From: CAZHFW01 sp964531675
Lineage (GTDB): Bacteria; Planctomycetota; Phycisphaerae; Phycisphaerales; UBA1924
DNA: 64,000 nucleotides
Assembly: GCA_964531675.1 (NCBI GenBank)
Contig: CAZHFW010000003.1
Location: forward strand, 62,001-126,000
Direction of reading: 5' to 3'
Shown here: one piece after another, positions 26,127 through 35,444 of the stretch
Position numbering within the stretch: position 1 is the first letter of the stretch
Layout: every line of letters begins with the position of its first letter
Notes under the pieces: model-generated
The model's input: only the letters and a program-made list of their open reading frames with translations
Told to the model about the DNA's origin: nothing
The model's database searches: none
Translations under genes and position numbers: made by a program

Positions 26127-27416
26127 CTATCGGTCGAGCTCGGCCGCGACGACGTTGATCGAACCGATCGCGACGACGATGTCCGAGAGCATGTGGCCCT
26201 CGATCATCTTGGGGAGCGTCGCGTAGTTGATGAACGAAGGCGGGCGGACCTTGACGCGCCAGGAGCGGGGCGATCCGTCGGAGACGACGTAGTAGCCCAG
26301 CTCGCCGTTGGCGGTCTCGTGAGCGCCGTAGACCTCGGCGATCGGGGGCGTCCAGCCGCGGTTGGTCATGATGAGTTCGAAGTGCTGGATGAGGCCTTCG
26401 ATGGACCCGTAGACGTCCTTCTTGTTGGGCTTGACGACCTTGGAGTCGGCGAAGGCGTCGATGGGGCCCTGCGGGATGCGGTCGATGAGCTGCTCGATGA
26501 TCGACACCGACTGGCGCATCTCTTCGACGCGGACCAGGAAGCGGGCGTAACCATCACCCTCGTTGGCGATGGGCACCTGGAACTTGACCGCCTCGGCGCC
26601 CTGGCCATCCCAGTTGTCGGCGTAGCACAGGTAAGGCTCGTCCTTGCGGAGGTCGCGCTTGACGCCCGAGGCGCGGGCCAGGGGGCCCGAGACGCTCCAG
26701 GCGATGCAATCTTCCTTGGTGAGCACCGCGATCCCGCGGGTGCGGTCCAGGAAGATGCGGTTGCGCTTGACCAGATTCTCCAGGTCCGCCAAGGCCTGGG
26801 GAAGCGTCACGTGGATGAGCTTCTTCACCATCGCCTTGAACGTCTCTTCGTTGGGCAGGTCCTGCATCGCGCCGCCCACGCGGGTCCAGTCCGGATGGAA
26901 GCGCTGGCCCGACACGAAGTCGATGATGTCGTAGATGTCCTCGCGGACGTTGAAGCAGTACAGGAAGCCCGTGATGGCGTTGATGTCCAGGCCCGCGGCG
27001 CCCACGCACAGCAGGTGGTCCTGGATGCGGGCGATCTCCGCCAGGATCGTGCGGAGCACCTTGCAACGCGGGGTGATCTCGATGCCGAAGAGCTTCTCGA
27101 CCGCGTGGTGCCAGCAGATGTCGTTGGCGATCGGCGAGAGGTAGTTCATCCGCGACGCGATCGTCACGTACTGGTTGTAATCCAGGACTTCCGCGAGCTT
27201 CTCGAAGCCCGAGTGCAGGTACCCGATGTGCGGCGTGGCGCGGGCGATGCGCTCGCCGTCAAGCTCGAGCACCACGCGCAGCGTCGTGTGCGTTGCGGGG
27301 TGCTGGGGACCGAAGTTCAGGACCCACCGGTCACCGGTGTCCACGTGCTTCTTGAGGTAGCCGACATTGTCGGCATCGACGTCGTACCCGGTGTCCGGCT
27401 TGATCGTGAACGGCAC
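26127..27416 (-). CDS. nuoD: NADH-quinone oxidoreductase subunit D
   Basis: 429 residues. NuoD is the 49-kDa peripheral-arm subunit of complex I and forms part of the quinone site with NuoB. Landmarks: NFGPQHPATHTTLRVVLELDGE, PHIGYLHSGFEKLAE, NYLSPIANDICW, FYCFNVRED-type helix, VGGAMQDLP and the C-terminal PRSWRVKVRPPSFINYATLP...MLSDIVVAIGSINVVAAELDR. Start set at GTG 27416, which has GAGGG 6 nt upstream; a TTG at 27446 lacks this. No other nuo gene adjoins. nuoB lies about 14 kb away on the other strand, so complex I genes are dispersed in this genome or at least split here. Confidence 0.95.
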   Translation of the reverse strand: MPFTIKPDTGYDVDADNVGYLKKHVDTGDRWVLNFGPQHPATHTTLRVVLELDGERIARATPHIGYLHSGFEKLAEVLDYNQYVTIASRMNYLSPIANDICWHHAVEKLFGIEITPRCKVLRTILAEIARIQDHLLCVGAAGLDINAITGFLYCFNVREDIYDIIDFVSGQRFHPDWTRVGGAMQDLPNEETFKAMVKKLIHVTLPQALADLENLVKRNRIFLDRTRGIAVLTKEDCIAWSVSGPLARASGVKRDLRKDEPYLCYADNWDGQGAEAVKFQVPIANEGDGYARFLVRVEEMRQSVSIIEQLIDRIPQGPIDAFADSKVVKPNKKDVYGSIEGLIQHFELIMTNRGWTPPIAEVYGAHETANGELGYYVVSDGSPRSWRVKVRPPSFINYATLPKMIEGHMLSDIVVAIGSINVVAAELDR

Positions 27417-27422
27417 GTTGAA

Positions 27423-27427
27423 CCCTC
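27423..27427 (-). promoter_or_regulatory. Shine-Dalgarno deciding the GTG start of nuoD
   Basis: GAGGG on the minus strand, 6 nt before GTG at 27416. The longer reading from TTG 27446 has no comparable site. Confidence 0.6.
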
Positions 27428-27460
27428 GTCTCGAAGCTCCGCCCAAAGGCGGCGGGGATT

Positions 27461-27491
27461 CCCAAACAGAACCCTCTCGGGAGGGTCTGGC
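27461..27491 (-). terminator. Hairpin ending the DGT-repeat protein transcript
   Basis: On minus: AGACCCTC-CCGA-GAGGGTTCT followed by GTTTGG. 6-8 bp stem, T-rich tail, between the stop at 27552 and the nuoD start. Its outer bases (GAACCCTC/GAGGGTCT) loosely resemble the REP-like family. Confidence 0.5.
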
Positions 27492-27551
27492 GGAGTATAG
27501 GGCCGCGACGGGGCGGATCTCGCCTCGCCTGGCCCTCCCCGAGGCCCCTGC

Positions 27552-30326
27552 TCAGGCTGGGCATCCAAGGTCGAAGGACTCAAAGAAGAGGAAGAAGTCC
27601 TCCAAGTCGGTCGTGCGATCGAGGTCGCGATCGGCCAAGGGGCCCGCGACTTCCCAGTCCGCGAAGAAGGCCATGAAGTCCACGAGGTCGCTGACGCCGT
27701 CGTTGTCGATGTCCGCAGGGCAGAGGTCGATCAGGAAGGGCTCGCGGCCGGTGAACGCGTCGTCGAGCGTGAGGAAGAGCCTGGAGTTGTTGCGGAGCGT
27801 GCCCTGCCTGTCGACGTAGACGAACTTGGCGCTCCACATCGCCAGGGGCCGCTCGGGGTCGTCGGCCCGGGGGACCGCGATCGCGGTCGCGTTGCGCTCA
27901 TCCACGAGCCACAAGGTCTGAGACTCGCCATCGACGCCAGCCTGCCAGAGGACGCCGCCGGGGACCGTCGCGATCTGGAAGCCTCGGAGCAGGGGTTTTC
28001 CATCGAAGGTTTGCACAGGTCTGGTGCCCGCGGTCGAACCATCGGAGACCCAGAGCGACTCGGTGGGCTCACCGTTCGACGCCGCGTTGAACAGCACGCC
28101 GTGATGTCCGACGAAGAACCCTGGCGTGGAGACGGCCACCGACGCAAGCGGGCCCGACGCATTTCCCGCGAGATCCATGCTGAAGGGTCTGAGCGTGCCC
28201 GTTCCGAAACGGGCAAGGAAGAACAGCCGGTCATCGGTCGCGGTGAGACCGCTCGGGCTGGGCGGACTGAGCGCTCCCGCGACGGGCTGGAGCTTGACGC
28301 CCGTGCCGTCGAGGGCAGCACTGTAGAGATTGTCCGCCGAGGAGCCCTGCAACGCCTCGAAGAAGAGCCTGTTGCCGAACACGACGGCGCGATTGGGAAC
28401 GGTCCCGGAAGTGAACGACGTGAACGGAGCAGTCCCGGCGGGTGTGCCGTCGCTGAGCCACTGGCGGATGGACGACCCAGACCCAGCGGAGCGGAAGAAG
28501 CAGCGTGCGCCCGCGGGGCTCAGGTCGTAGATCGCGTCCGCACCGGTGCGTGGATGCTCAACCACGAGGCGCGTGCCGGCAGGTGTGCCGTCGGTGAAGT
28601 AGAGCCGATCGGAACTGGCGAGCCGCACGGTGAAGAACACGCCGCTGTCGGTCGCGCAGGTATAGAAAGGCGTGGTACTCGCGGTTCCCGCGGTGAGGTC
28701 CGTGATGAGCTCAAGCGATCCATCCGCCGCACGGTAACGCCAGGGCTCCGTGCCAAAGTCGGTCGTCTTCAGGAAAACCACCGCATCTCCCGGCGTAAGG
28801 GCCAAAGGCTGGGCCGCGCCAACGATCGCGATCGCGGTCCCGGGCGTCAAGGGCGTCAGGATGTTCGAGAATGGCTGCGCCTCACCCGGACGATCGCCCA
28901 GCGTCCACAGCGCCGCTCCGGAGGGGGCGCTACCAGCGTAAACGACGCCCGTGCCGCTCTTCCCGATGAATCCTGAATATGACGAAAGCGTCTGCCCAGA
29001 GATGCCCGCGGGTTTGATGGCGCGGATCGACGATGGGCCATCCGCCAGGAAGAGCTGATCCTGCCCACCGAGCAAGTTGGTGGAGACGAGCACGCCCGCG
29101 TCCACCGCGGCGATCGCGTTCATGGTCGTGCTTGCCGCGCCGGGCGTGAGATCCGCGACCATCGACGTCCCGAGCGGCGTGCCGTCGGTGCTCCAGAGTT
29201 CGTCACCGGTCGCTGCGTCGTAGCCTCGGAAATACACCCGACCTTGGAAGCCCACGAAGCGTGCATCGATCCGGTTGGCGCTGATGAAAGTCGGAGAGGA
29301 GCGCGACTGCTTGGTCTGGGCCAGCGCGATGGTGCCCGCAGCGGTACCGTCGCTCCGATACAGCGTGTTCAGGCCGGTCGTGGAACCATCGATCCCGTAC
29401 CAGAAGCCCCCCACCGCTTCCGCGTCGAGCGGGAAATCCAGGATCCTGGACGTCCCCGCGGCGGTCCCGTCGGTGATCCACGTCGCGGCGTCGGTCGAGA
29501 AGATGGCCTTGTCGCCGATGACGACCGCACGGCGTGAGCCCGAGGATGTGACGTCAAGCGCAGGCGAGATCGCCAGCGTGCCGGCAGCGGTGCCGTCGGA
29601 CGACATCAGGTTCTTGGTGGTCTGCGAGAACCAGAGGATGCGATCGTTCACGACGACGACCCAGGACGCCGAGGTGGAGGCCGAGAGCACCTCGATCGGA
29701 GCCAGGCTCTCGTCGTAAACCGCCACGGTCGAGTCGGCAAACACGAGCCTGCTGTGGTACTCCACGCCGTCGTTCGGACGTGTACTGAAGAATGGAAATC
29801 TCTTCGTTCCCTGAGGAGTGCCGTCGGTGACCAGAAGGCCCCCGAGCTGCGGGATGAAAGCCCGATTTCCGGCCTTGAAGACACGGTTGAAAGATGAAGA
29901 CGAGAAGTACGCCAGCGGCGTAAGGGTGACGCCGTCGGTCGAGCAGATCATGGGAGAAATGCTGATCCCCCCGGCCAGATTCGTCGAGATGGTGACCACG
30001 CGACCGCCCAAGTCCGCGACCATCGGCCGTCCGTCGCTGCCGAAGCCGATCCCGAAAGGGCCAAGGCTGCGGAACGCGGCCTGCGGATCCGACGCGATCC
30101 ACTGTTCGCCCGCACCGCTCGACGCCGCTGCAAGCACCCCAACGGAGGTCGGGGCGATCACCGTCATCGGCCGACTCGCCAAGGTTGGATTCAGATCCTG
30201 AACGAGCGAGGGGCCCGTCAGGGGGAAGGACTGCGCGCCCGCGACGCCCGCGGCCGACGCCGCCAGGCAGAGCGGACGGGAGAGCGTGAACAAAAGCACC
30301 GACGCGCAGGACTTGACATTTGGCAT
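27552..30326 (-). CDS. Large exported DGT-repeat protein with GC-type dockerin tail
   Basis: 924 residues. The signal peptide is about 31 residues (ends AAGVAGAQ). The body carries at least eight copies of a (L/W)xxxDGTxxGT motif: VTDGTPQGT, SSDGTAAGT, ITDGTAAGT, RSDGTAAGT, STDGTPLGT, FTDGTPAGT, LSDGTPAGT, VSDGSTAGT. This is the ELWxxDGTxxGT repeat, likely a beta-propeller. The tail has DIDNDGVSDLVDFMAFFADWE and RTTDLEDFFLFFESFD and ends LGCPA, a GC-type dockerin variant with two residues after the Cys. SD AGAGG lies 5 nt before ATG. Probably a surface or extracellular binding protein. No enzyme domain seen. Confidence 0.87.
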   Translation of the reverse strand: MPNVKSCASVLLFTLSRPLCLAASAAGVAGAQSFPLTGPSLVQDLNPTLASRPMTVIAPTSVGVLAAASSGAGEQWIASDPQAAFRSLGPFGIGFGSDGRPMVADLGGRVVTISTNLAGGISISPMICSTDGVTLTPLAYFSSSSFNRVFKAGNRAFIPQLGGLLVTDGTPQGTKRFPFFSTRPNDGVEYHSRLVFADSTVAVYDESLAPIEVLSASTSASWVVVVNDRILWFSQTTKNLMSSDGTAAGTLAISPALDVTSSGSRRAVVIGDKAIFSTDAATWITDGTAAGTSRILDFPLDAEAVGGFWYGIDGSTTGLNTLYRSDGTAAGTIALAQTKQSRSSPTFISANRIDARFVGFQGRVYFRGYDAATGDELWSTDGTPLGTSMVADLTPGAASTTMNAIAAVDAGVLVSTNLLGGQDQLFLADGPSSIRAIKPAGISGQTLSSYSGFIGKSGTGVVYAGSAPSGAALWTLGDRPGEAQPFSNILTPLTPGTAIAIVGAAQPLALTPGDAVVFLKTTDFGTEPWRYRAADGSLELITDLTAGTASTTPFYTCATDSGVFFTVRLASSDRLYFTDGTPAGTRLVVEHPRTGADAIYDLSPAGARCFFRSAGSGSSIRQWLSDGTPAGTAPFTSFTSGTVPNRAVVFGNRLFFEALQGSSADNLYSAALDGTGVKLQPVAGALSPPSPSGLTATDDRLFFLARFGTGTLRPFSMDLAGNASGPLASVAVSTPGFFVGHHGVLFNAASNGEPTESLWVSDGSTAGTRPVQTFDGKPLLRGFQIATVPGGVLWQAGVDGESQTLWLVDERNATAIAVPRADDPERPLAMWSAKFVYVDRQGTLRNNSRLFLTLDDAFTGREPFLIDLCPADIDNDGVSDLVDFMAFFADWEVAGPLADRDLDRTTDLEDFFLFFESFDLGCPA

Positions 30327-30461
30327 ACAAACCTCTGTTGCAGGACGTCAGTCCTCATACAAGCCCGGGAGCAGGCAAGTTGCAGGTTCAGTGTGTTCCC
30401 GAGCGGAAATCGGGACCCGCGGCGCGCCCGGGTGTTTTGCCTCTACCATGCACACTGGCCC

Positions 30462-32918
30462 ATGCTCGACCCCCGCTCCCCAGACTTCACGAACACCCCT
30501 GCCGATCCACGTCGGCCGCGGTTTGGGTACGCGCCGGGCTCCACGTTGGCGGCACAAGTGCCGGGGCCGATCACGGTCGTCACGCCTTTCTTCAATCCGG
30601 GGGCGGTCTTCCTCGAAACCGCGCGGAGCGTGCTCGGGCAGTCGCTCCAGCGCTTCGAGTGGATCATCGTCAATGACGCCTCGACTGATGCTGCGTCGCT
30701 TGCAGCTCTCGCGCAGGTCCGGTCTGACCCGCGCGTGCGCGTCATCGACCTGGAAACCAATCGCGGGCCGGGGCACGCGCGCAACGTCGGGATTCGCGCC
30801 GCGCGGACCGAACTGATCTTCCAGCTCGACGCCGACGACCTGCTCGAGCCCACCACGCTTGAAAAGCAAGCCTGGGCCGCGATCTGCCAACCCAACTTCT
30901 CCTTCTTCAACGGATTCCTGGTCGGCTTCGGCGGCATCAACTATGCGTGGACCGAGGGATTCCACACGCCGGCCCAGCTTCTCACGCAGAACCCGCTCAG
31001 CACGCACGCGACCATCCGGCGCTCGGCGTTCGAGGCAATCGGGGGCTACGACGAGTCGATGACCGGCGGGCTTGAGGACTGGGAGTTCTGGATCCGTGCT
31101 GCAGCCAAGGGCTACTGGGGCGCGACGATCCCGGAGTTCATGAGCTGGTACCGCCGTCGTCCCACGCACACGGATCGGTGGACGCACTGGGACGAGGGCG
31201 ACAAGCAGCGCGGGTTCCTGGATCAGATGCGCGGGCAGCACGCCGCGCTTTTCGCGGGAAACTACCCGCACATCGAGCCCATGTGGCCGTCGCCATTTGA
31301 GAACGTCAGGCCCGCGCCCGTCTTTGACAACCCGCTCGCCAGGAACGCCAAACGCCTGCTCATGATCGTGCCTTGGCTCCGCATGGGCGGCGCGGACAAG
31401 TGGAATCTGGACCTGGTCGAACAGCTCACCTCGCGAGGCTGGGAAGTCACCATCGCCGCGACCCTCCCGGCCCATCACACCTGGCTCCCCGAGTTCGCAC
31501 GCTTCACGCCCGACATCTTCTGCATGGGCTCTTTCCTGCGACCCGCGGAGTTCCCGGTCTTCCTGCGCTACCTGATCGAGTCGCGCTCGCCCGACGCGGT
31601 GCTCATCTCCAACAGCGAGATGGGCTATCTCACGCTTCCCTATCTGCGGACGCACTGCCCTGATCCGGTGTACCTCGACTATCTGCACATGGAGGAGCCG
31701 CACTGGAAGAACGGCGGATATCCGCGGTATTCCATCGGCTCCCGGGATCAGCTCGACTTCTCCATGGTCACCAGCGCGCACCTGAAGCGCTGGATGGTCG
31801 ATCGTGGAGGCGAGGCGGAGCGCATCGAGCCCGTCACCATCAACGTCGACCCGGACCGGTGGACGCCCGACGCGGGGCTCCGTCGGTCGGTCCGCGCCGA
31901 GCTTGGGATTCCCGAGGAACAGTGCGTCATCCTCTTCGCGGCCAGATTGACCGCGCAGAAACAGCCCCGCGTGCTCCTGGAGACGCTCCGTCGACTGGAA
32001 GCACGCGATGCACGCTTCACCGCGCTCGTTGCGGGCGATGGCGATGAACGCGCGTGGGCCGAGGCGTTCGTGCGCGAACACGAGCTCACAAACGTGCGAC
32101 TGCTCGGAGAGGTCTCCGCAGCCCGGGTGCGCGAGCTCATGGGCGCTGCCGACATCTTCTTCCTGCCTTCGGAGTGGGAAGGCATCGCGCTGGTGCTCTT
32201 TGAGGCCATGGCGGCGGAACTGGCGTTCGTGGGCGCGGACGTCGGTGGTCAGCGCGAGCTGGCCTGCGCGGGGACCGCGGTGCTCCTGCCAAGGGGCACC
32301 CCCGACGCCGAAGCCGATGCCTACGCCGATGAACTCTTCCGGCTGATCGCGGATCCGATCGAGCGCAAGGCGATCGGCACGCGGGCCAGGCAGCGGATCA
32401 TGCAGGGATTCACGCTCGATGCGATGGGCGACGCCTTCCTCGCGGGACTCGAGCGTGCCGCAGCGTTCAAACGCTCAGCGCCAAGGCCTGTGCTGCCTGA
32501 GGGCTTCGCCCACGAGCTGGCGGTCCGCGCCGTGGAGTATCTCCGCTCGGGCGATCAGGAAGGCCTCCTGCGCCAGGACCGCGACGCGCTGGCCGCCAGA
32601 CTGGCTGCGATTCCAGTTCCCGCGCCGGCGCCCGAGGTCACCCCGAGCGCCGCGACGACGCCCGATCCCGCCGCACGCGAACTGGAAGAGCTCACCAGCT
32701 CACGCGCGTGGAAGCTCGTCGAGATGCTCCGCGGGACGTCTCTCTATCGAAGCTATGCGAGCCTGCGCTTCGGGCCGGGCTGGAATCAGGTGGAGGCGCA
32801 GGAGACGCCCGGCGCCAGGCTCGATCGCATCAAGCGGAGCACCGCGTACAAGCTGCTGCAATCGATCAAGTCGAGCGATCCCTACCGCGCGTACATCGAC
32901 GCCCGAGGCGATCGGTAG
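30462..32918 (+). CDS. Two-domain glycosyltransferase (GT2 fused to GT4)
   Basis: 818 residues. The N-terminal GT-A domain (about 34-250) has ITVVTPFFNPG, WIIVNDASTD, LDADDLLEP (the DxD-type motif near 122) and GGLEDWEFWIRAAAKGY. The second domain (about 295-660) is GT-B: LLMIVPWLRMGGADKWNLDLV, ILFAARLTAQKQP, and the sugar-nucleotide helix PSEWEGIALVLFEAMA. A Pro/Ala linker and a helical C-terminus (690-818) follow. It likely builds surface polysaccharide or O-antigen-like glycans with two successive sugar transfers, in the cytoplasm. ATG 30462 is chosen; a GTG at 30393 would add a basic segment unlike the family. It converges on serA with a 21-nt gap and no terminator. Confidence 0.9.
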   Translation: MLDPRSPDFTNTPADPRRPRFGYAPGSTLAAQVPGPITVVTPFFNPGAVFLETARSVLGQSLQRFEWIIVNDASTDAASLAALAQVRSDPRVRVIDLETNRGPGHARNVGIRAARTELIFQLDADDLLEPTTLEKQAWAAICQPNFSFFNGFLVGFGGINYAWTEGFHTPAQLLTQNPLSTHATIRRSAFEAIGGYDESMTGGLEDWEFWIRAAAKGYWGATIPEFMSWYRRRPTHTDRWTHWDEGDKQRGFLDQMRGQHAALFAGNYPHIEPMWPSPFENVRPAPVFDNPLARNAKRLLMIVPWLRMGGADKWNLDLVEQLTSRGWEVTIAATLPAHHTWLPEFARFTPDIFCMGSFLRPAEFPVFLRYLIESRSPDAVLISNSEMGYLTLPYLRTHCPDPVYLDYLHMEEPHWKNGGYPRYSIGSRDQLDFSMVTSAHLKRWMVDRGGEAERIEPVTINVDPDRWTPDAGLRRSVRAELGIPEEQCVILFAARLTAQKQPRVLLETLRRLEARDARFTALVAGDGDERAWAEAFVREHELTNVRLLGEVSAARVRELMGAADIFFLPSEWEGIALVLFEAMAAELAFVGADVGGQRELACAGTAVLLPRGTPDAEADAYADELFRLIADPIERKAIGTRARQRIMQGFTLDAMGDAFLAGLERAAAFKRSAPRPVLPEGFAHELAVRAVEYLRSGDQEGLLRQDRDALAARLAAIPVPAPAPEVTPSAATTPDPAARELEELTSSRAWKLVEMLRGTSLYRSYASLRFGPGWNQVEAQETPGARLDRIKRSTAYKLLQSIKSSDPYRAYIDARGDR

Positions 32919-32939
32919 TCCCACGATTCCAATCCGTGC

Positions 32940-34190
32940 TTACCAGAGCATCCGGAGCCTGATCGTCTCTTCGACGCCCTTGAGGCCCTGAAGCAGAGGC
33001 TTGGCGTCGGTGGGATCCACATCGAGCACGACGTAGCCCACACGTTCGTTGGTCTGCAGGTACTGCGCGGAGATGTTCGCGTGCAGGTCGCCCGCGACGC
33101 CGTTGATCTTCTTCATGACGCCCGGAACGTTGCGGTGGAAGTGCAGGATCCGGTGGCGGCGCTTGCCCGACTTCTCTCCCGGGATCGCCAGCTGTTCGGG
33201 AAGCTCAACCTCGGGCACGTTGACCGCGCCGGTGGTCGAGCCGTTGTTCATGAACTTGATGAGCTTGGAGCAGACGTCTTCCGCGATGGACTCCTGGGCC
33301 TCCTCGGTGCTGCCACCGATGTGCGGCGTGAGGATGACGTTGGCCAATCCGCGGAGCTCGCTCTTGAACTCTTCGCCCTTGCCCGCGGGTTCGACGGGGA
33401 AGACGTCCAGTGCGGCGCCCCCGACGTGGCCTGACTTCAGCGCCGAAGCCAGCGCCGCGATGTCCACGACGCTGCCGCGGGCGTTGTTGATCAGGTGGGC
33501 GCCCTTGCGCATCCTGGCCAGTTCCTTGACGCCGATCATGTTGGCGGTCTGCCTGGTCGCGGGAACGTGGAGCGTGACCACGTCGGAGCGTTCGAGCAGA
33601 TCGCCGAGGTTCTTGGCGGGCCGGGCGTTCCCCAGCGCGAGCCTGGGGAGGATGTCGTAGAAGATCACGCGCATGCCCAGGGATTCGGCCAGCACCGAGA
33701 CCTGCGAGCCGATGCGTCCATAACCGACGATGCCGAGCGTGAGACCGCGGACTTCGTGCGCGCCGTCCGCGGACTTGTCCCAGTCGCCCGCGTGCAGCTT
33801 GGTGGACTTGGCGAACAGGTGCCGGCACAGCGCCACGATCTCGGAGATCGTCAGCTCCGCGACGCTGCGCGTGTTGGAGAAGGGCGAGTTGAACACCGGC
33901 ACGCCCATGTCGCAGGCGCGATCGACCGCGACCTGGTTGGTCCCGATGCAGAAGCACCCGACCGCGAGCAGACGCGGGGCGACCGCGAGCACCTCGGGCG
34001 TGATCTCCGTCTTGGAACGGATCCCGAGCATGTGCGCGTCCCGGGCCAGCTCGAGCAGGGCCTTGCCTTCCGGGGCCTTGGGCAGGAGCTTCACGGAGAA
34101 GCCCTCGCCTTCGAGCAGTTCCTTGGCGCGGGGGTGGATCGCCTCGGTGAGAACGATCTTGATCTTGTCCTTGGGGTACGAAGTCTTCAT
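32940..34190 (-). CDS. serA: D-3-phosphoglycerate dehydrogenase
   Basis: 416 residues, first enzyme of serine synthesis. IKIVLTEAIHPRAKELL opens the substrate domain. The NAD site is LGIVGYGRIGSQVSVLAESLGM. Catalytic residues lie in NNARGSVVD (Arg), DVFPVEP (Glu) and LTPHIGGSTEEAQ (His). The C-terminal 75 residues (RILHFHRNVPGVMKKINGV...) form an ACT domain, so feedback by serine is likely, as in the E. coli-length enzyme. No Shine-Dalgarno is evident. A GATAAT lies 15 nt before the ATG. Other serine genes (serB, serC) are not nearby. Confidence 0.95.
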   Translation of the reverse strand: MKTSYPKDKIKIVLTEAIHPRAKELLEGEGFSVKLLPKAPEGKALLELARDAHMLGIRSKTEITPEVLAVAPRLLAVGCFCIGTNQVAVDRACDMGVPVFNSPFSNTRSVAELTISEIVALCRHLFAKSTKLHAGDWDKSADGAHEVRGLTLGIVGYGRIGSQVSVLAESLGMRVIFYDILPRLALGNARPAKNLGDLLERSDVVTLHVPATRQTANMIGVKELARMRKGAHLINNARGSVVDIAALASALKSGHVGGAALDVFPVEPAGKGEEFKSELRGLANVILTPHIGGSTEEAQESIAEDVCSKLIKFMNNGSTTGAVNVPEVELPEQLAIPGEKSGKRRHRILHFHRNVPGVMKKINGVAGDLHANISAQYLQTNERVGYVVLDVDPTDAKPLLQGLKGVEETIRLRMLW

Positions 34191-34256
34191 GGCGATCGCG
34201 GTTCCATTATCGGCCTGCTGGAGGCCCGACTTTCCCGGGCTTCGAGCAAGACGCGC

Positions 34257-34349
34257 TGTTCCTGATGCCCGCCTTGTTCCTGATGCCCGACTGCTGGATC
34301 CGAAATGCCGGGGTTACTTGGCGATCACCGGGTTTACTTGGCGATCACC
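34257..34349. repeat. Two adjacent short tandem duplications between serA and uppP
   Basis: TGTTCCTGATGCCCG occurs at 34257-34271 and 34275-34289 (18-nt period). TTACTTGGCGATCACC occurs at 34314-34329 and 34334-34349 (20-nt period). The second pair duplicates the last codons and stop of uppP (VIAK-stop). Confidence 0.7.
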
Positions 34350-35236
34350 AGGACGCCCGCCAGGTGCATGCCGATGAGCACCGCGCACAGAACCAGGCGG
34401 TACCAGCCGAAGGGCGCCAGCCCGTGCTTGTTCAGAAAGCCCACGAGCCACTTCACCGCGATGGCCGCGGAGATCGCTGCGACCACCAGGCCGAGCGTCA
34501 CCGCGGTGGGGCCAAGCGTCTGGAACAGGTTCTTGTACGACGCGATCTCGGCGGGCGTCACGTCCGGGCCATGCGGGCCCTTGAGGTTCTTGTACAGCGC
34601 GTACGCGCACGCCGCTCCGAGCGTGGGAAGGCCGAGCAGGAAGCTGAACTCAGCCGCAGCTCTGCTCCGCAGGCCGATGAGCATGCCGCCGGTGATGGTC
34701 ATCATGGAACGGCTCGTGCCCGGCCAGAGCGCAAAGCACTGGAGCAGACCGATGAACAGCGCCTGCCTGGGCTCGACGTCGATGATCTCGAGCTCCCGCC
34801 CGTGGTATCGCGCGGTGGAGAAACGGCCCATGCGCCACTGATCGATGACCATCATGTACACGCCGCCGATCGCCAGCGCGAGGATGACCGGGCCGGCGTG
34901 GAACAGATGCTCGTCGATGACGTGCTTGAGCGCGACGCCAACGACCGCCGAAGGCAGGAACGCGATGAAGAGGTTCACGAGCAGCTTGAAGCCCGCGGGG
35001 TCCTTGCCGAGCAATCCCTTGAGCATCTGCAGCATGCGGGGCCAGTAGAGCCCCACCACCGCCAGGATCGCGCCGCCCTGGATCACGATCTCAAAGTCGT
35101 CCACCGCCTGCTTGAGCTCAGGCGTGTTGAGCTTCATGAGCGTCGAAGCCAGGATCAGGTGCCCGGTGGAGCTGATCGGGAGGTATTCGGTAAGACCCTC
35201 AACGATGCCCAGAACGATCGCTTGCCAAGGTTCCAT
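34334..35236 (-). CDS. uppP: Undecaprenyl-diphosphatase
   Basis: 300 residues, polytopic membrane enzyme that recycles undecaprenyl diphosphate to the monophosphate carrier for peptidoglycan and glycan synthesis. Signature 1 is GLTEYLPISSTGHLILA near the N-terminus, and signature 2 is LWPGTSRSMMTITGG. About eight hydrophobic helices are visible. Start ATG 35236 with GGGAG 4 nt upstream; the longer open frame upstream has no membrane character. BacA-type rather than PAP2-type. The 3' end carries a 20-nt-period duplication that repeats the last codons. The upstream intergenic (208 bp) is shared with a divergent exported protein. Confidence 0.95.
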   Translation of the reverse strand: MEPWQAIVLGIVEGLTEYLPISSTGHLILASTLMKLNTPELKQAVDDFEIVIQGGAILAVVGLYWPRMLQMLKGLLGKDPAGFKLLVNLFIAFLPSAVVGVALKHVIDEHLFHAGPVILALAIGGVYMMVIDQWRMGRFSTARYHGRELEIIDVEPRQALFIGLLQCFALWPGTSRSMMTITGGMLIGLRSRAAAEFSFLLGLPTLGAACAYALYKNLKGPHGPDVTPAEIASYKNLFQTLGPTAVTLGLVVAAISAAIAVKWLVGFLNKHGLAPFGWYRLVLCAVLIGMHLAGVLVIAK

Positions 35237-35444
35237 CGCGCTCCCTCTGATCGCATCCGTGCAGCGGGGACAGCGGCCTCCCCCCTTGAGAGGGGATCCC
35301 GACCGCCGGACGAACGGGAGCATACGAGCCCCGAACACGCCCTTTCTCGGTCGATTCCCCGCTGGCGGGAGAATTCGCCGATCCTGCATCTCACCGGGGG
35401 GGCCACCGGTAGGCTCAAGGGACAGCCCGCTCGGAGGGAACCAC

